The notes: generated by a model from the sequence alone, not told the origin. DNA of 64,000 nucleotides from Caulobacter radicis (GCF_003094615.1 NZ_QDKO01000042.1:62001-126000), one strand, 5' to 3'. Shown: positions 1 to 9,279, counted from the first letter of the stretch. A program made the numbers and translations.

Positions 1-819
1 GCTGGCGCAAACGAAGGCCGCGCCCATTTCGGCGACCAGTTCCTCGCGCGCATAGGCCTTGCCGCCGCGATGGCCCGACTGGTCGCGGTCCAGGCGCGAG
101 CCGTGGCCCGTCCAGTGGGACAGTTCGTGGAAGGCGGTGCGGTAGTAGTTGATCTGGTCGGCGAAGGCCGGCTGCGGCGGGACCTGCACATAGTCGAACA
201 AAGGGTCATAGAAGGCGCGCGGCCCGCCGACGCGGAAATCCGCGCCGGTGGCGGCGATCAGCGCCTCGGCATGGGGGACGGCTTGGCGCTCGGGCAGCGG
301 CGCGGGCTCGGGATCGACGCGCTCCAGGCCCTCGCACTGGGCAAGATTGAAGACGGTGAAGCGCTTGAGGAAGGCGACCTTGCCGGGCTCGTCGCCCTCG
401 CGCGCGGCGCGTTCCTGTTCGGCCTTGGGCGTGAAGCGGTCGGCATAGACGACGGTGGTTCCGCGCTCGCCCCGCCGCACGCAGCCCCCGGCCGCGAGGG
501 CTTGGCGGAAGGTCAGCCACCCCTGCGAGGGATAGCCGTGCTCGATGACCGCGCCCCACAGAAGCAGGATATTGACCCCCGAATAGCGCCGCCCGGTGAC
601 GCCGTTGCGCGGCAGACTGAGGGCCGCGCCGCCGTCACGCCCCCACGGCTGGACCCAGGGCAGGCGTCCAGCCTCCAACTGGTCGATGATCTTGGCGGTG
701 ACCTCGTCATAGAGACTGGCTTCGGTTCGCCGGGTGGATGAGGCGATGGCCGAGGAGGGCGCGGCTTTTGCGGCGAGCGTCTGGCGCCTGCTCTTGGAGC
801 GTTGACCGGTGGGGCGCAT
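1..819 (-). CDS. ArdC-type antirestriction protein, 3' end cut by window edge
   Basis: The open frame starts at ATG 819 and runs off the left edge without a stop, giving 273 residues. The N-terminal part (about residues 35-160, with SLYDEV, LPWVQPW, YSGVNILLLW) matches the DUF1738/ArdC N-terminal ssDNA-binding domain. The C-terminal part contains TAFHELSHWTGH and AREELVAEMGAAFVCA, the zincin-like metallopeptidase motif of ArdC proteins. Family members, about 300 residues long, protect incoming plasmid or integrative-element DNA from type I restriction. It is probably nearly full length, with only the last tens of residues missing. No other transfer gene is visible here, so the mobile element, if real, extends to the left. 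Confidence 0.88.
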   Translation of the reverse strand, partial: MRPTGQRSKSRRQTLAAKAAPSSAIASSTRRTEASLYDEVTAKIIDQLEAGRLPWVQPWGRDGGAALSLPRNGVTGRRYSGVNILLLWGAVIEHGYPSQGWLTFRQALAAGGCVRRGERGTTVVYADRFTPKAEQERAAREGDEPGKVAFLKRFTVFNLAQCEGLERVDPEPAPLPERQAVPHAEALIAATGADFRVGGPRAFYDPLFDYVQVPPQPAFADQINYYRTAFHELSHWTGHGSRLDRDQSGHRGGKAYAREELVAEMGAAFVCAS

Positions 820-852
820 GAGCGGGCTCCTTCCCCGCCCCAAACCCCGCAT

Positions 853-1023
853 CCTTTCGCCGGAAAGGGGGGTGGGCGGCGAGGAGCGGCCGAAGAGGCC
901 CGCTGGCGGGCGGCGGCACCCAAAGGGCCGAAACGAAGTGGAGGAGCCGGCCTCCGGCCGGCTTGCCGCCGACCAAGGCGGGCCTAGAAGGGCGCGCCGC
1001 CCACCCTCCTTTCAGGGGAAAGG
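853..1023. repeat. 29-bp inverted repeat around a 113-bp core
   Basis: Positions 853-881 and 995-1023 are reverse complements at 26 of 29 bases. Each arm begins with its own small palindrome (CCTTTCGCCGGAAAGG in the left arm) and continues with GGGTGGGCGGCG. The core between the arms also contains a GCCGGCCTCCGGCCGGC hairpin. The layout resembles an intergenic palindromic repeat or a very small non-autonomous element, not a simple terminator. Confidence 0.6.
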
Positions 1024-1169
1024 AAAACAAGGAAAGTCATCGCGCGCAGCGCGATGGCCTTGTGGAAGGCTCTAAGTCTCTCGATCTGCTCGGCGACCAT
1101 GGCCAGTGGCGTTTCAAGGCGCCGTGCGAGGTTCTTTGCCCTTGCCGCCCGTATCGGCGTCGGGGCCAA
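984..1169 (-). CDS. Doubtful small protein, 61 residues
   Basis: A TTG-start frame with a helical-looking middle (ETPLAMVAEQIERLRAFHKA). Its last 13 codons lie inside the right arm of the inverted repeat at 995-1023, so the C-terminus is not gene-like. It may be the remnant of a gene interrupted by the repeat, or chance. No family was recognised. Confidence 0.15.
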   Translation of the reverse strand: MAPTPIRAARAKNLARRLETPLAMVAEQIERLRAFHKAIALRAMTFLVFLSPERRVGGAPF

Positions 1170-1629
1170 GCAGAAACAGCATCGCCCCGACTACCCCCGG
1201 ACTTCGGCAGAAGGCCGCGCGAGGCCGCGCTGACGATCTTGCAAGGCGCGATTCATGGCGGCGATCACTGCATGGCCGGGCCGGAAAGTCCGACAGGCCA
1301 AGTACTCGCCGCGCGGATCGCGGCGACGCCTGGCCGCTCAGTCACCGATCGAGGCCAGCCGCTCGCCCTGCCCGCGCGCGAAGTCGATGCTAGGATGAGC
1401 GCCCAGGCATAGAGCGGATGGCGTCGAAACTCGGCCATCTGGCGACACGCCATGGACAAGCCGGCGCGACATCGGCGCCGCCCTTCAATGACGCCGATGG
1501 TACGGGGGCGCCGCTGTTCCCGGCAAATTTCAAACCGCCGGTGTCGAGGAGTGAGTGCGACGGCGAGCTCATCGGAGAAGTGTCACGAACGGTCCTTATG
1601 TGTCCTTGGAGCGCGTTCAGGACAAGTCG

Positions 1630-2952
1630 ATGATCCCGCGTTTCAGGGTCGCCCCCCACAACGCTTTCCAACTCATCTATGGTGCGGCCCATGGCGCCAA
1701 AAGCCTGATCTGGCACGCCAGCGAGTTCCTTTTCGCTTTCTTCCTGACCGAGGCTGCGGGCCTGGCGCCCGCCTATACGGGCGTGATTCTGGGCCTTTCC
1801 CTGGGACTGAATGCACTGATGGACCTCGCCGTCGGATGGTCGCTGCGGCGCCTTGTGCGCGACAGCACCGGCGCTGCGCGCCTTCAACTGACGGGCGCCT
1901 GGATCAGCGCGCTGATGCTGGTGGTGTTCGCGATGACCGGGCAGATGCCGGCCGGTCTGCGGCTCGGTTTCGCCCTCGCCAGCCTGGTGGCCTTCCGGCT
2001 GGCCTATCCCTTCTACGATAACCCGCAGAACGCCTTGATGACCTTCGCGACGCAAGACGACGGCGGTCGCGCGCGTCTGGCTTCGGCGCGCTACGTGGCG
2101 GGCGGCGGCGCTAAACTGTCGCTGGCCTTGGCCTTCGCACCGATGATGGTCGGACAGTCCGCCCTCGCCCAGTCCCATCGCTTCGCGCTTCTTTGCGTGG
2201 TCATGGGTCTGCTGGCGATCATCACGGCCGTCGGCCTGCGAGCGTTCGTGCGCCGGCGGCCAGACATCAAGGTGCGCGGCGGGCAATGGCGGAAGGATCG
2301 ACCGTCGTCGCGTCTCAAGCCCGTCCCGTCTCTGGCCGCGCTCCTGGCGATCGCCTTCACGTTGGCGGTGTCTGCTTCGATGTTCGGTCGTCTAGAGCCG
2401 TACATCGCCGCCTTCGCGATCCGCCAGGTCGCCGCCGCCAGCCTCATGATGTCCGCAGCGACGCTGGGTTCGCTGCTAAGCCAATTCGTCTGGGCGCGCC
2501 TGGCCCAACGCATGGGCCTGACCGAAATGTTGCGGGCTGCTCTGGCGATCGTGGTGACGGGCGCGGGGCTGTTGTTCTTCCTGACGCCTGATAGTCTCGC
2601 TTGGGCGGCGGCCGCCTGCGCGCTGTACGGTATCGGCTCCGGCGGCGTGGCGATGACGCTGTGGTCGCTGCTGGCTGGACGGGCCGCTTCGCCCACCGCG
2701 CGGATTCGGGGAACGGCGGCCTTTGGCCTCTATACCTGCTGCTCCAAGCTCGGCCTCGCCGTCGCCGCCATCGGGATGGGCCGTGTCCTCGCCGAGGTCG
2801 ACTATCGCGACCAGATCATGGCGATGGGGCCGCTCTTTGCGACCATGGCCAGCGCGCCCATAGCCGGCGCCCTGGTCATCGGCCTGCTGACCGTGGTTGT
2901 TGGCCAGGGTGAACGCGCGCTGACGCCGTCCCGGAGCGCCGGTCTGGGTTGA
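1630..2952 (+). CDS. MFS sugar:cation symporter, GPH type
   Basis: A 440-residue hydrophobic protein with about twelve membrane segments. The opening LIYGAAHGAKSLIWHASEFLFAFFLTEAAGL and the segment FRLAYPFYDNPQNALM resemble the glycoside-pentoside-hexuronide (MFS_2) symporters, which take sugars across the inner membrane with a cation. An upstream in-frame ATG at 1555 would add 25 residues without hydrophobic character; ATG 1630 fits the family N-terminus better. The gene converges on the ROK regulator with only three bases between stops. Next to it are a TonB receptor and a secreted protein, so it is probably the inner-membrane step of that uptake locus. The substrate cannot be read from the sequence. 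Confidence 0.8.
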   Translation: MIPRFRVAPHNAFQLIYGAAHGAKSLIWHASEFLFAFFLTEAAGLAPAYTGVILGLSLGLNALMDLAVGWSLRRLVRDSTGAARLQLTGAWISALMLVVFAMTGQMPAGLRLGFALASLVAFRLAYPFYDNPQNALMTFATQDDGGRARLASARYVAGGGAKLSLALAFAPMMVGQSALAQSHRFALLCVVMGLLAIITAVGLRAFVRRRPDIKVRGGQWRKDRPSSRLKPVPSLAALLAIAFTLAVSASMFGRLEPYIAAFAIRQVAAASLMMSAATLGSLLSQFVWARLAQRMGLTEMLRAALAIVVTGAGLLFFLTPDSLAWAAAACALYGIGSGGVAMTLWSLLAGRAASPTARIRGTAAFGLYTCCSKLGLAVAAIGMGRVLAEVDYRDQIMAMGPLFATMASAPIAGALVIGLLTVVVGQGERALTPSRSAGLG

Positions 2953-2955
2953 CCC

Positions 2956-4173
2956 CTAAAGGAAATAGCCGGCCCGCAGCGGCAGGGTCGCCGCGCCGAT
3001 GGCCGTCGACTCCGACGGAGCCTCCGCAACGACGACCCTGGGCGCGGGCAATGGCGCGTCCCGCCGCACCGGCAAGGTCGCTTCGGGCCAGCGGATCGTC
3101 GCGGCGATCCGCTGCGCCAGGGCCGGCGGCGCCCGGCCGCCGATGACGATCATCTCGCAGTCGGCGACATAGCGGAAAGCCGCCGCAATGGCGTTGAAGG
3201 ACGGTGTGAAAGCCTCGATCCAGGCTTGGACGCCCGGCCAGTCGTCGTCATAGCGTGTGACGAGGTCGGTAATGCCGGTGGTTTCAACTCCATGCAGGCG
3301 CAAGGTCTCGCGCAGAGTGTCCAGTTTGGGATGGGGCAGCCCCAGCGCCTCCATCAGGCCGCCGATCTCTCCGGCGTTGCCCTGCCAGCCACGCGCCAGT
3401 TCGCCGTCGATCACCAGGCCCGAACCCATGCCACCGGCGAAATTCAAGTACCCGAAACTGCCGACCCGACGCCCGACACCGAGCAGGCTCTCGCCGACCG
3501 CCGCCGCTTTGGCGATGTTCTCGACCATGACCGGCAGGCCGAGCCGATCTTCCAGCAAGGCCTGGAGATCGATCAGCGCCCAGTCGTCCAGTTCGTGGGC
3601 CGGATTGACCTTGGCGCCGTGGCCGATGAAGAAGCCGGCGATCGCAACCCCGACCCCGAGAACAGCGTCCCGGCGCAGGCGGGCGGCCTCCAGGCTCTGG
3701 TCGAGGAAGTTGTCCAGACTATCCAGGATCGCGGCGCGCGGCATACCGACGATCGTCAGGTCGCGGACGTGCAGCACGCGCCCCGTGAAATCCAGGATCA
3801 CCGCTTCGGCGTAGTCGGTCATGATCGACAGGCCGACGGACACCATCGCTCGGGGATTGAGGCTGACGGTCGCGCTGGGCTGCCCGCGTCCTTGCGATAC
3901 CGTCGCGCCGATGGTGATCAGGCCCCGCGCGGCCAGGTCCTCCGTGCCGCGAAACACGGCCACCCCGGTCAGACCCGTGGTCTTGATCAGCTCCGAGCGG
4001 GAAATGTCGCCCGCATTGCGGATCGCCGTCAGCAACTGGCGCTCTCGCGCCGTGACGGTCTCGGTGCGGACCGCCTTATAGCGCTGGACGGCGGGCGCGG
4101 GATCGGCGCGGTTGGACGGCATGACGCAGGCTTCCAGGAACACTTGGAGCCTCTGATGTCCGCTGTTGGCCAT
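2956..4173 (-). CDS. ROK-family transcriptional repressor
   Basis: 405 residues. An N-terminal winged helix-turn-helix (about residues 35-90, RQLLTAIRNAGDISRSELIKTTGLTGVAVFRG) is followed by a sugar-kinase-like ROK domain with GVGVAIAGF and YLNFAGGMGSGLVIDGEL. The zinc-binding CxCGxxGC motif of many ROK proteins is absent. ROK regulators (NagC/XylR type) normally repress sugar uptake genes until a sugar binds. The gene is transcribed away from the TonB receptor at 4273, and a perfect dyad lies between the two starts, suggesting divergent autoregulated control. A start at Met-18 (position 4122) is also possible. Confidence 0.88.
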   Translation of the reverse strand: MANSGHQRLQVFLEACVMPSNRADPAPAVQRYKAVRTETVTARERQLLTAIRNAGDISRSELIKTTGLTGVAVFRGTEDLAARGLITIGATVSQGRGQPSATVSLNPRAMVSVGLSIMTDYAEAVILDFTGRVLHVRDLTIVGMPRAAILDSLDNFLDQSLEAARLRRDAVLGVGVAIAGFFIGHGAKVNPAHELDDWALIDLQALLEDRLGLPVMVENIAKAAAVGESLLGVGRRVGSFGYLNFAGGMGSGLVIDGELARGWQGNAGEIGGLMEALGLPHPKLDTLRETLRLHGVETTGITDLVTRYDDDWPGVQAWIEAFTPSFNAIAAAFRYVADCEMIVIGGRAPPALAQRIAATIRWPEATLPVRRDAPLPAPRVVVAEAPSESTAIGAATLPLRAGYFL

Positions 4174-4208
4174 ACAGAGACAAGCCCCAATTTCATGATG
4201 TCAAAGTA

Positions 4209-4227
4209 ATATCATACATAATGATAT
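4209..4227. promoter_or_regulatory. Putative ROK operator, perfect dyad
   Basis: ATATCAT-N5-ATGATAT is a perfect 7-bp inverted repeat inside an AT-rich patch between the divergent ROK gene and TonB receptor gene. It is 46 bases upstream of the receptor start. The position and the ROK neighbour suggest an operator; binding is inferred. Confidence 0.55.
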
Positions 4228-4272
4228 ATATAAATCCTCGAAGCCGGATCACCGGCCGTTTGGGGAAATTCG

Positions 4273-7023
4273 ATGTCTTGTTCCACCGTCCGCCACCTGT
4301 TGCTCGCGACCAGTGCGATGCTCGCCGCGATGGTCGCCACGCCCGTCCTGGCGCGTCAGGCAGCCGCGGAGCCTGCGACCAGCGGCGATGCGCTGGAAGC
4401 GATCGTCGTCACGGGCTTTCGCGCGTCGGAACGCGCCGCGATCACGGCCAAGCGCAAGTCGGAGGTCGTAATCGACTCGATCAGCCAGGACGACATCGGC
4501 CGCCTGCCCGACCTGAACGTCGTGGAATCGGCGCGCCGCATCGTCGGCCTCTCCACCGTCGGCGGCCTGGACGCCACCAAGAACCGTGACATCTACCAGC
4601 GCGTGACGATCCGGGGTCTGGACCCGCGCTACAACCTGATCACCGTCGACGGCGCGCCGCTGGCCAGCAGCGAGTTCACCGTGCGCGGCGCGCGGCTCGA
4701 ACAGCTGCCCTCGTCGCTGGTTTCGCGCATCGAGGCGATCAAGACGGTGACCGCCGCCTACGACCCGCACGCGCTCGGCGGCCAGCTCAACCTGGTTTCG
4801 CGCAGCGCCTTCGGCCAGCGCTCGAACCGCTTCCTGGCGATGAACGCCTCGGTGGGCTCGAACTCGACCGCCGGCGACTTCGTGGCCAAGCGCAAGCCTT
4901 CGTTCCGCATCGACGCGACCGGATCGACCGTCTTCGGGGCCGATGACCAGTTTGGCCTGGTCGTCTCGGCCGAGTACCAGAACCTTTCGTCCTCGGCCTA
5001 TAGCGAGCTGCCCGGCGACACCGCCGGCACGGGCTATACCTACTACACCGCATCCGGCGCCCAGACGCCGTTCCGGAGCCTGTCGGCGACCGGGGCCATC
5101 GTGCCGATCCGCATGCAGGACTTCCGGTTCGACAACAAACGCACCCGCGCCAGCATCAACGGCAAGCTGGAGTACCGCATCAGCGACCGCGCCACGGTCT
5201 CGGCCTTCGCCGGCCTCTACAACGACAAGGACCGCGAACTGCGGGCCGAGATGCTCACGATCCCCGGCGGCGCGCTCAGCAGGCTGACGGCGACCTCGGG
5301 CAGCTTCGAGACGGGTGAACTGCAGCAGGGCATCGTGCTGCAGCCTCAGGAGCGCAAGACCAGGCTCTTCACGCTGAAAGGCGACTTCGACCTCACCTCG
5401 GATCTTGTGCTGCACCTGGTCGGATCGTCGTCCAACGCCACCTACAGAGAGCATCGCATCTTCCAGAAGTGGGCGGCCAACGTCCTGCCCGGGCGAGTGA
5501 CGACCACCCGGATACCGAGCTTCGGCTACAGCTATGTCATGGCCGATGGCCGGCCGCGGGGCGTGCACAACAACGCCACCTTGGGGGCGGACCCGAACGC
5601 CTACCAACTGCTCTATGTGCGCGACGTGCGAAGGGATTCCGACACCGATGTCCTGTTCGGCAAGGCCGAGCTGGCCTATCGCGCCACACCGGACGACCGT
5701 GGCTTCGGCGCGCGGGCGGGGATCAACCTCACCCGCACCGACCTGAGCTTCGACCAGCGCTATTCGGAACTGACCTCGGCCAACGCCGCCGCCCAGGCCC
5801 AGATCGGCGGGCTGGCCAACTTCATCTATCCGGGACGCTACGCCAGTCGCGAGATGCCGCAAGTTCCCTATCTGGTGGTCAATCCCGATCGCGTCTCGGC
5901 CTATGTCGCCGCCAACCCGTCGCTGTTCCTGGCGACCGACCAGCGCGCCAACAACTTCGCCGACGACTTCAGCGATCTGGAAGAGACCACCGGCGTCTAC
6001 CTGCAGGGCCAGTACCGCACGGACCGATTGTTCATCCTGGCGGGCCTGCGCCGCGACACCACCGACCTGACCGTCGACACCTACCAGGTTCCGACCACCG
6101 CGGGATCGACGACCTACACGCCGCTGCGGCGAGAGAGCGACTACGGCTTCACCCTGCCGTCGATCCTGGCCACCTTCACCCTGACCGACGCGATGCGCCT
6201 GACCGGCGCGGTCAGCAAGACCATCGGCCGTCCCGACTACAGCCAGTACGCCGCGCGCACGACCTACGGCATCGGCACGGACGGCGTCCTGACGATCAAC
6301 ACCGGCAATCCCGACCTGAAGCCGCGCGAGGCGGTCAACTACGACCTTTCCTACGAGTGGTACCTGCCGGGCGGCGGCCTGTTTTCGGTCGCCGGCTTCC
6401 GCAAGACGCTGAAGAACGAGATCTTCACCGCCAGCCAAGCCGGCCCGGCGACGACCTATCTGGGCGTCAACTACGCCAATGTGGTGCAACGGACCGCGCT
6501 CAACGCCGCGGGCGGTCAGGTCAAGGGGCTGGAGATCGGCTACGCGCAGGATCATTTCGACTTCCTGCCCGACGCCCTGCGTGGTCTGGGCGTCAACGCC
6601 AACGCCACTTGGCTGGACGGATCCTTCAAGCTGCCCACCAGCGCGGCCAGCATCGCCAATGGCGGCCCCGCCATGCGCGAGACCAGCGGCCTGATCCAGC
6701 AGCCGGACTATATCGTCAACCTGACGGCCTTCTATGGTCGCGGGCCGTTCGAGGCCCGGGTGTCGTACAACCGCATCGGCCGCGCCCTGCAGTCGGCCGA
6801 TCAGGACACCCCCGAGCGTGACCTCTACCAGGAGCCGCGCCAGCAGCTGGACCTGCAGCTCCGCTACCAAGTCTCCGACAGCCTGGACGCCATCGTCCAG
6901 GTGCAGAATGTGACCAAGGCGCCGTTCGTGGTGCGCCAGGGACCGAACAGGTCGCTGGTCAACAACTACTTCCCGGTCGGTGCGACCGTCTGGGTCGGCC
7001 TGTCCTGGAAGCCCCGCTTCTAG
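4273..7023 (+). CDS. TonB-dependent outer-membrane receptor
   Basis: 916 residues. A signal peptide ends near ARQAAA (about residue 30) and is followed by a TonB-box-like EAIVVTGF. The plug domain reads DDIGRLPDLNVVESARRI and VTIRGLDPRYNLITVDG; a 22-strand type barrel follows and ends in an aromatic residue (WKPRF). This class imports oligosaccharides in Caulobacterales and sphingomonads. There is no STN domain, so it is a transporter and not a surface-signalling receptor. Its place between the ROK repressor with symporter and a secreted unknown protein makes it the outer-membrane step of a sugar locus. A long antisense open frame over the gene is a GC-rich shadow. Confidence 0.93.
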   Translation: MSCSTVRHLLLATSAMLAAMVATPVLARQAAAEPATSGDALEAIVVTGFRASERAAITAKRKSEVVIDSISQDDIGRLPDLNVVESARRIVGLSTVGGLDATKNRDIYQRVTIRGLDPRYNLITVDGAPLASSEFTVRGARLEQLPSSLVSRIEAIKTVTAAYDPHALGGQLNLVSRSAFGQRSNRFLAMNASVGSNSTAGDFVAKRKPSFRIDATGSTVFGADDQFGLVVSAEYQNLSSSAYSELPGDTAGTGYTYYTASGAQTPFRSLSATGAIVPIRMQDFRFDNKRTRASINGKLEYRISDRATVSAFAGLYNDKDRELRAEMLTIPGGALSRLTATSGSFETGELQQGIVLQPQERKTRLFTLKGDFDLTSDLVLHLVGSSSNATYREHRIFQKWAANVLPGRVTTTRIPSFGYSYVMADGRPRGVHNNATLGADPNAYQLLYVRDVRRDSDTDVLFGKAELAYRATPDDRGFGARAGINLTRTDLSFDQRYSELTSANAAAQAQIGGLANFIYPGRYASREMPQVPYLVVNPDRVSAYVAANPSLFLATDQRANNFADDFSDLEETTGVYLQGQYRTDRLFILAGLRRDTTDLTVDTYQVPTTAGSTTYTPLRRESDYGFTLPSILATFTLTDAMRLTGAVSKTIGRPDYSQYAARTTYGIGTDGVLTINTGNPDLKPREAVNYDLSYEWYLPGGGLFSVAGFRKTLKNEIFTASQAGPATTYLGVNYANVVQRTALNAAGGQVKGLEIGYAQDHFDFLPDALRGLGVNANATWLDGSFKLPTSAASIANGGPAMRETSGLIQQPDYIVNLTAFYGRGPFEARVSYNRIGRALQSADQDTPERDLYQEPRQQLDLQLRYQVSDSLDAIVQVQNVTKAPFVVRQGPNRSLVNNYFPVGATVWVGLSWKPRF

Positions 7024-7036
7024 CCAGCTCCAGCGT

Positions 7037-7054
7037 CGCCGCCCCCGGGCGGCG
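7037..7054. terminator. GC hairpin after the TonB receptor
   Basis: CGCCGCCC-CC-GGGCGGCG lies 14 bases after the receptor stop and before the next start. There is no T-run and the minimal loop is very short, so it may be an attenuator or an mRNA 3' hairpin and not a full terminator. Confidence 0.3.
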
Positions 7055-7089
7055 GCGCGTATTGCTCACACTTCGATCTGGAAATCGTC

Positions 7090-8220
7090 ATGGCCGGAAA
7101 GACCCTATCCGCCGCGCGCGCGTTCGCCTGCGCCCTCGCACTCTCATCGACCGCCCTCTGCCCCGCCGCCAGGGCGGCGGGCGACGACGCGCGCGTCGTT
7201 CTGAAGTTCGTGAAGGCCACGGCCTCATCTGGCCCCGCCGCGATCTTCGATCCGGCCAGCTGCCCCGCCTGCGTCAGCGTCCAAGACCCCGGATACGCCC
7301 GCGACAACGCCCGAGAGACCCTCGTCGACCTGAAGGTTCCCCGGCGGCGCACCCTGGACCTGACGTTCAAGGCGCCCACCGGGAAGGTCCGCCGCGTCGT
7401 GGTCCAAACCGGCGACGTCGCCTTCACCCAGAAGGGCGAGCGCCTGATCGTGCATCTGCCGCCCCTCGTCGGCGACACCGTCGATGCCGGCGACGTCCAT
7501 ACCTTCGTCGTCGAGCCCGGCATGGTGCTGCGCTTCGAGCACGACGACCGCGCACGTCGGGCCGGCGAATATGCCAACGCCTCCGCCGACTTCCTGGAAC
7601 GTCGCGCGGCCGACAACCTGACCTTCGCCCAGCGTGAGGTCGTTCGCCGCCTGGGCCTGGGCGCCAAGGTCAAGCGCGAAGGCCTGGGCGTGATCATGAT
7701 CATGGGCTTCGACACCAACTATCCGCACGGTCACACTGACGCGCCTGCCCACATCCACATGCACATGCGCTGGCCGGACGCGGCGGGCACCCAGATCGGC
7801 CACTACTACCTGGACCGGACCGGCCTGCTGACCCACAACGCGGTTGGCTTCCAGGGCCTGAAGGCGCCGGGCGCGAGATTCGGGAGAGGCGAGACCTTCA
7901 CCACCATCGACCGACTTGGGCGCGGGGTCTACAGCCTGCGGATCACGTCGGAAGGCTGGCTGAGCATTGCCGCCGTCGAGGGTCCATCCTGCCTTATCCG
8001 CCCCGTAGCGGCCGGTTTCCAGTCTGGCGCGGTGGTGGCTTGCGACGACGCCGAGCCTGTCGAGATTCAGGTGAGGGATGACTTGGAGCACGGCCGCCTG
8101 GTCGTGAGGACCGGCCTGATCGAAGAGGTTTTCTCCTACGATCCTGACACAGGTGCGCTTCTGTCCGCCCAAGAAGCGCCGCCGACCAGCGCTGCTGGCT
8201 ATCCGCCGCAGGAGCGATGA
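7090..8220 (+). CDS. Secreted protein of unknown family with His-rich motif
   Basis: 376 residues with a clear signal peptide (hydrophobic AFACALALSSTAL, cleavage near ARAAG). The mature part is rich in beta-type sequence. Its most striking feature is a cluster at residues 213-226, HGHTDAPAHIHMHM, which carries five histidines and two methionines in 14 residues and looks like a metal site. Three more strands are suggested by FTTIDRLGRGVYSLRI and GWLSIAAVEG. Only two cysteines occur close together (SCPACVSV, about residue 56). I do not recognise the family. It follows the TonB receptor in the same direction at 66 bases and probably belongs to the same transcript, so a periplasmic or surface role in handling the imported compound is a reasonable guess. 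Confidence 0.75.
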   Translation: MAGKTLSAARAFACALALSSTALCPAARAAGDDARVVLKFVKATASSGPAAIFDPASCPACVSVQDPGYARDNARETLVDLKVPRRRTLDLTFKAPTGKVRRVVVQTGDVAFTQKGERLIVHLPPLVGDTVDAGDVHTFVVEPGMVLRFEHDDRARRAGEYANASADFLERRAADNLTFAQREVVRRLGLGAKVKREGLGVIMIMGFDTNYPHGHTDAPAHIHMHMRWPDAAGTQIGHYYLDRTGLLTHNAVGFQGLKAPGARFGRGETFTTIDRLGRGVYSLRITSEGWLSIAAVEGPSCLIRPVAAGFQSGAVVACDDAEPVEIQVRDDLEHGRLVVRTGLIEEVFSYDPDTGALLSAQEAPPTSAAGYPPQER

Positions 8221-8476
8221 ACCGGAACGGTCAGGTGTCTTGCCGGCTTCCAGATCAAGATGCTCCGACGTCGCCCGGAAAAACCCGCGGCGTTCTACGA
8301 CCCGCTTTGGCGAGGGACCTGCGACCAGCCTGTAGAGGTCATGTGAGGATAGACCTCGGCTGGTCGCCCTACTCTGATACGAGGCTTGGCTGATGCGGGT
8401 TCTGAAAGGTTCGCGACAGCTTGGCCCCTCATAGCCCGAGCGCCGCGACGATGCGGTGCTGTCGGACTTGCTTGAA

Positions 8477-9274
8477 ATGAAATCCCTCCCCCTCATCGCC
8501 TGCTTCGCAAGCCTGATCGCCGGTGGCGGCATCGCCCATGCCCAGGACAAGGACCAAGATGGCCTGCACTTGGCGCTCGGTGCGGTCGGTGTCTACCGGC
8601 CCGAGTACAAGGGGGCCAAGGACTACGAAGTCGTGCCTTTGCCCTTCGTCGGATTTCGCTACGGGCGGGGGGACTTCTATGTCAGCCTCGAGGGACGTGC
8701 GCTTCGGGCCAACGTGCTGCCGGGCGGATGGTTTGAGGCGGGGCCGGTCCTGGCGTTCGAGCGCGGGCGCAACGACGACATCAAGAACTTGACTGTGCGT
8801 CGGCTGGGCGAGATCGACAGCGCCATCAATGCGGGTGTCTTCGTGCGCAAGCGCTTTGAACTGGCCGGTGGCGAGCTTAAAATCGGTGGCGAGGTTCTCA
8901 CCGACACCGGCAAGGTGCACGAGGGCGTGATGGCCGAATTCGGACTCGACTATAATCGTCCGCTCAACGATCGCTGGACCGCGGGGGCGAGCCTTTCGGG
9001 TACCTGGGCCGATCGAAAGTACATGCAGACCTACTACGGCGTCTCGAGGTCTGGCGCGCTGGCCAGCGGCCTTTCTCCCTACCTTGCCGACAAGGGCATC
9101 GAGAATGTCGCCGTCGGTGCGAGCCTGGGCTATCGCATAAACGATCGCTGGAACGTTATGGCGCATACCAGCTACCGTCGCCTCGTTGACAGCGCCGCCG
9201 ACAGCCCCATAGTCGCCCGCGAAGGCTCGGCCGATCAGGGCCAATTCGCCCTGGCTCTCTTCTATCGTTTCTGA
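8477..9274 (+). CDS. MipA/OmpV family outer-membrane protein
   Basis: 265 residues from Met 8477; a signal peptide ends at GGGIAHAQ. The rest is amphipathic beta-strand sequence ending in LALFYRF, as expected for an outer-membrane barrel. VGVYRPEYKGAKDYEVVPLPFVGFRYG is the characteristic opening of MipA/OmpV proteins, which act as MltA-interacting scaffold or small-molecule porins. The stop is five bases before the response regulator start, so the two are co-transcribed, and barrel synthesis may be linked to the neighbouring two-component system. Confidence 0.88.
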   Translation: MKSLPLIACFASLIAGGGIAHAQDKDQDGLHLALGAVGVYRPEYKGAKDYEVVPLPFVGFRYGRGDFYVSLEGRALRANVLPGGWFEAGPVLAFERGRNDDIKNLTVRRLGEIDSAINAGVFVRKRFELAGGELKIGGEVLTDTGKVHEGVMAEFGLDYNRPLNDRWTAGASLSGTWADRKYMQTYYGVSRSGALASGLSPYLADKGIENVAVGASLGYRINDRWNVMAHTSYRRLVDSAADSPIVAREGSADQGQFALALFYRF

Positions 9275-9279
9275 CCTGC

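Larger units (their letters stand above)
820..1629. other. Gene-poor stretch with inverted repeat
   Basis: This 810-bp stretch lies between the ardC start and the transporter start. It holds the 29-bp inverted repeat described separately and one doubtful small frame. Several short frames look like fragments, but none reads as a convincing protein. It may be decayed edge sequence of a mobile element. Confidence 0.5.

Noticed and set aside
4249..6870. Antisense open frame of 873 codons over the TonB receptor
   Set aside because: It mirrors the codon pattern of the receptor on the other strand, is rich in Gly/Arg/Val/Gln and has no domain; a GC-rich shadow.
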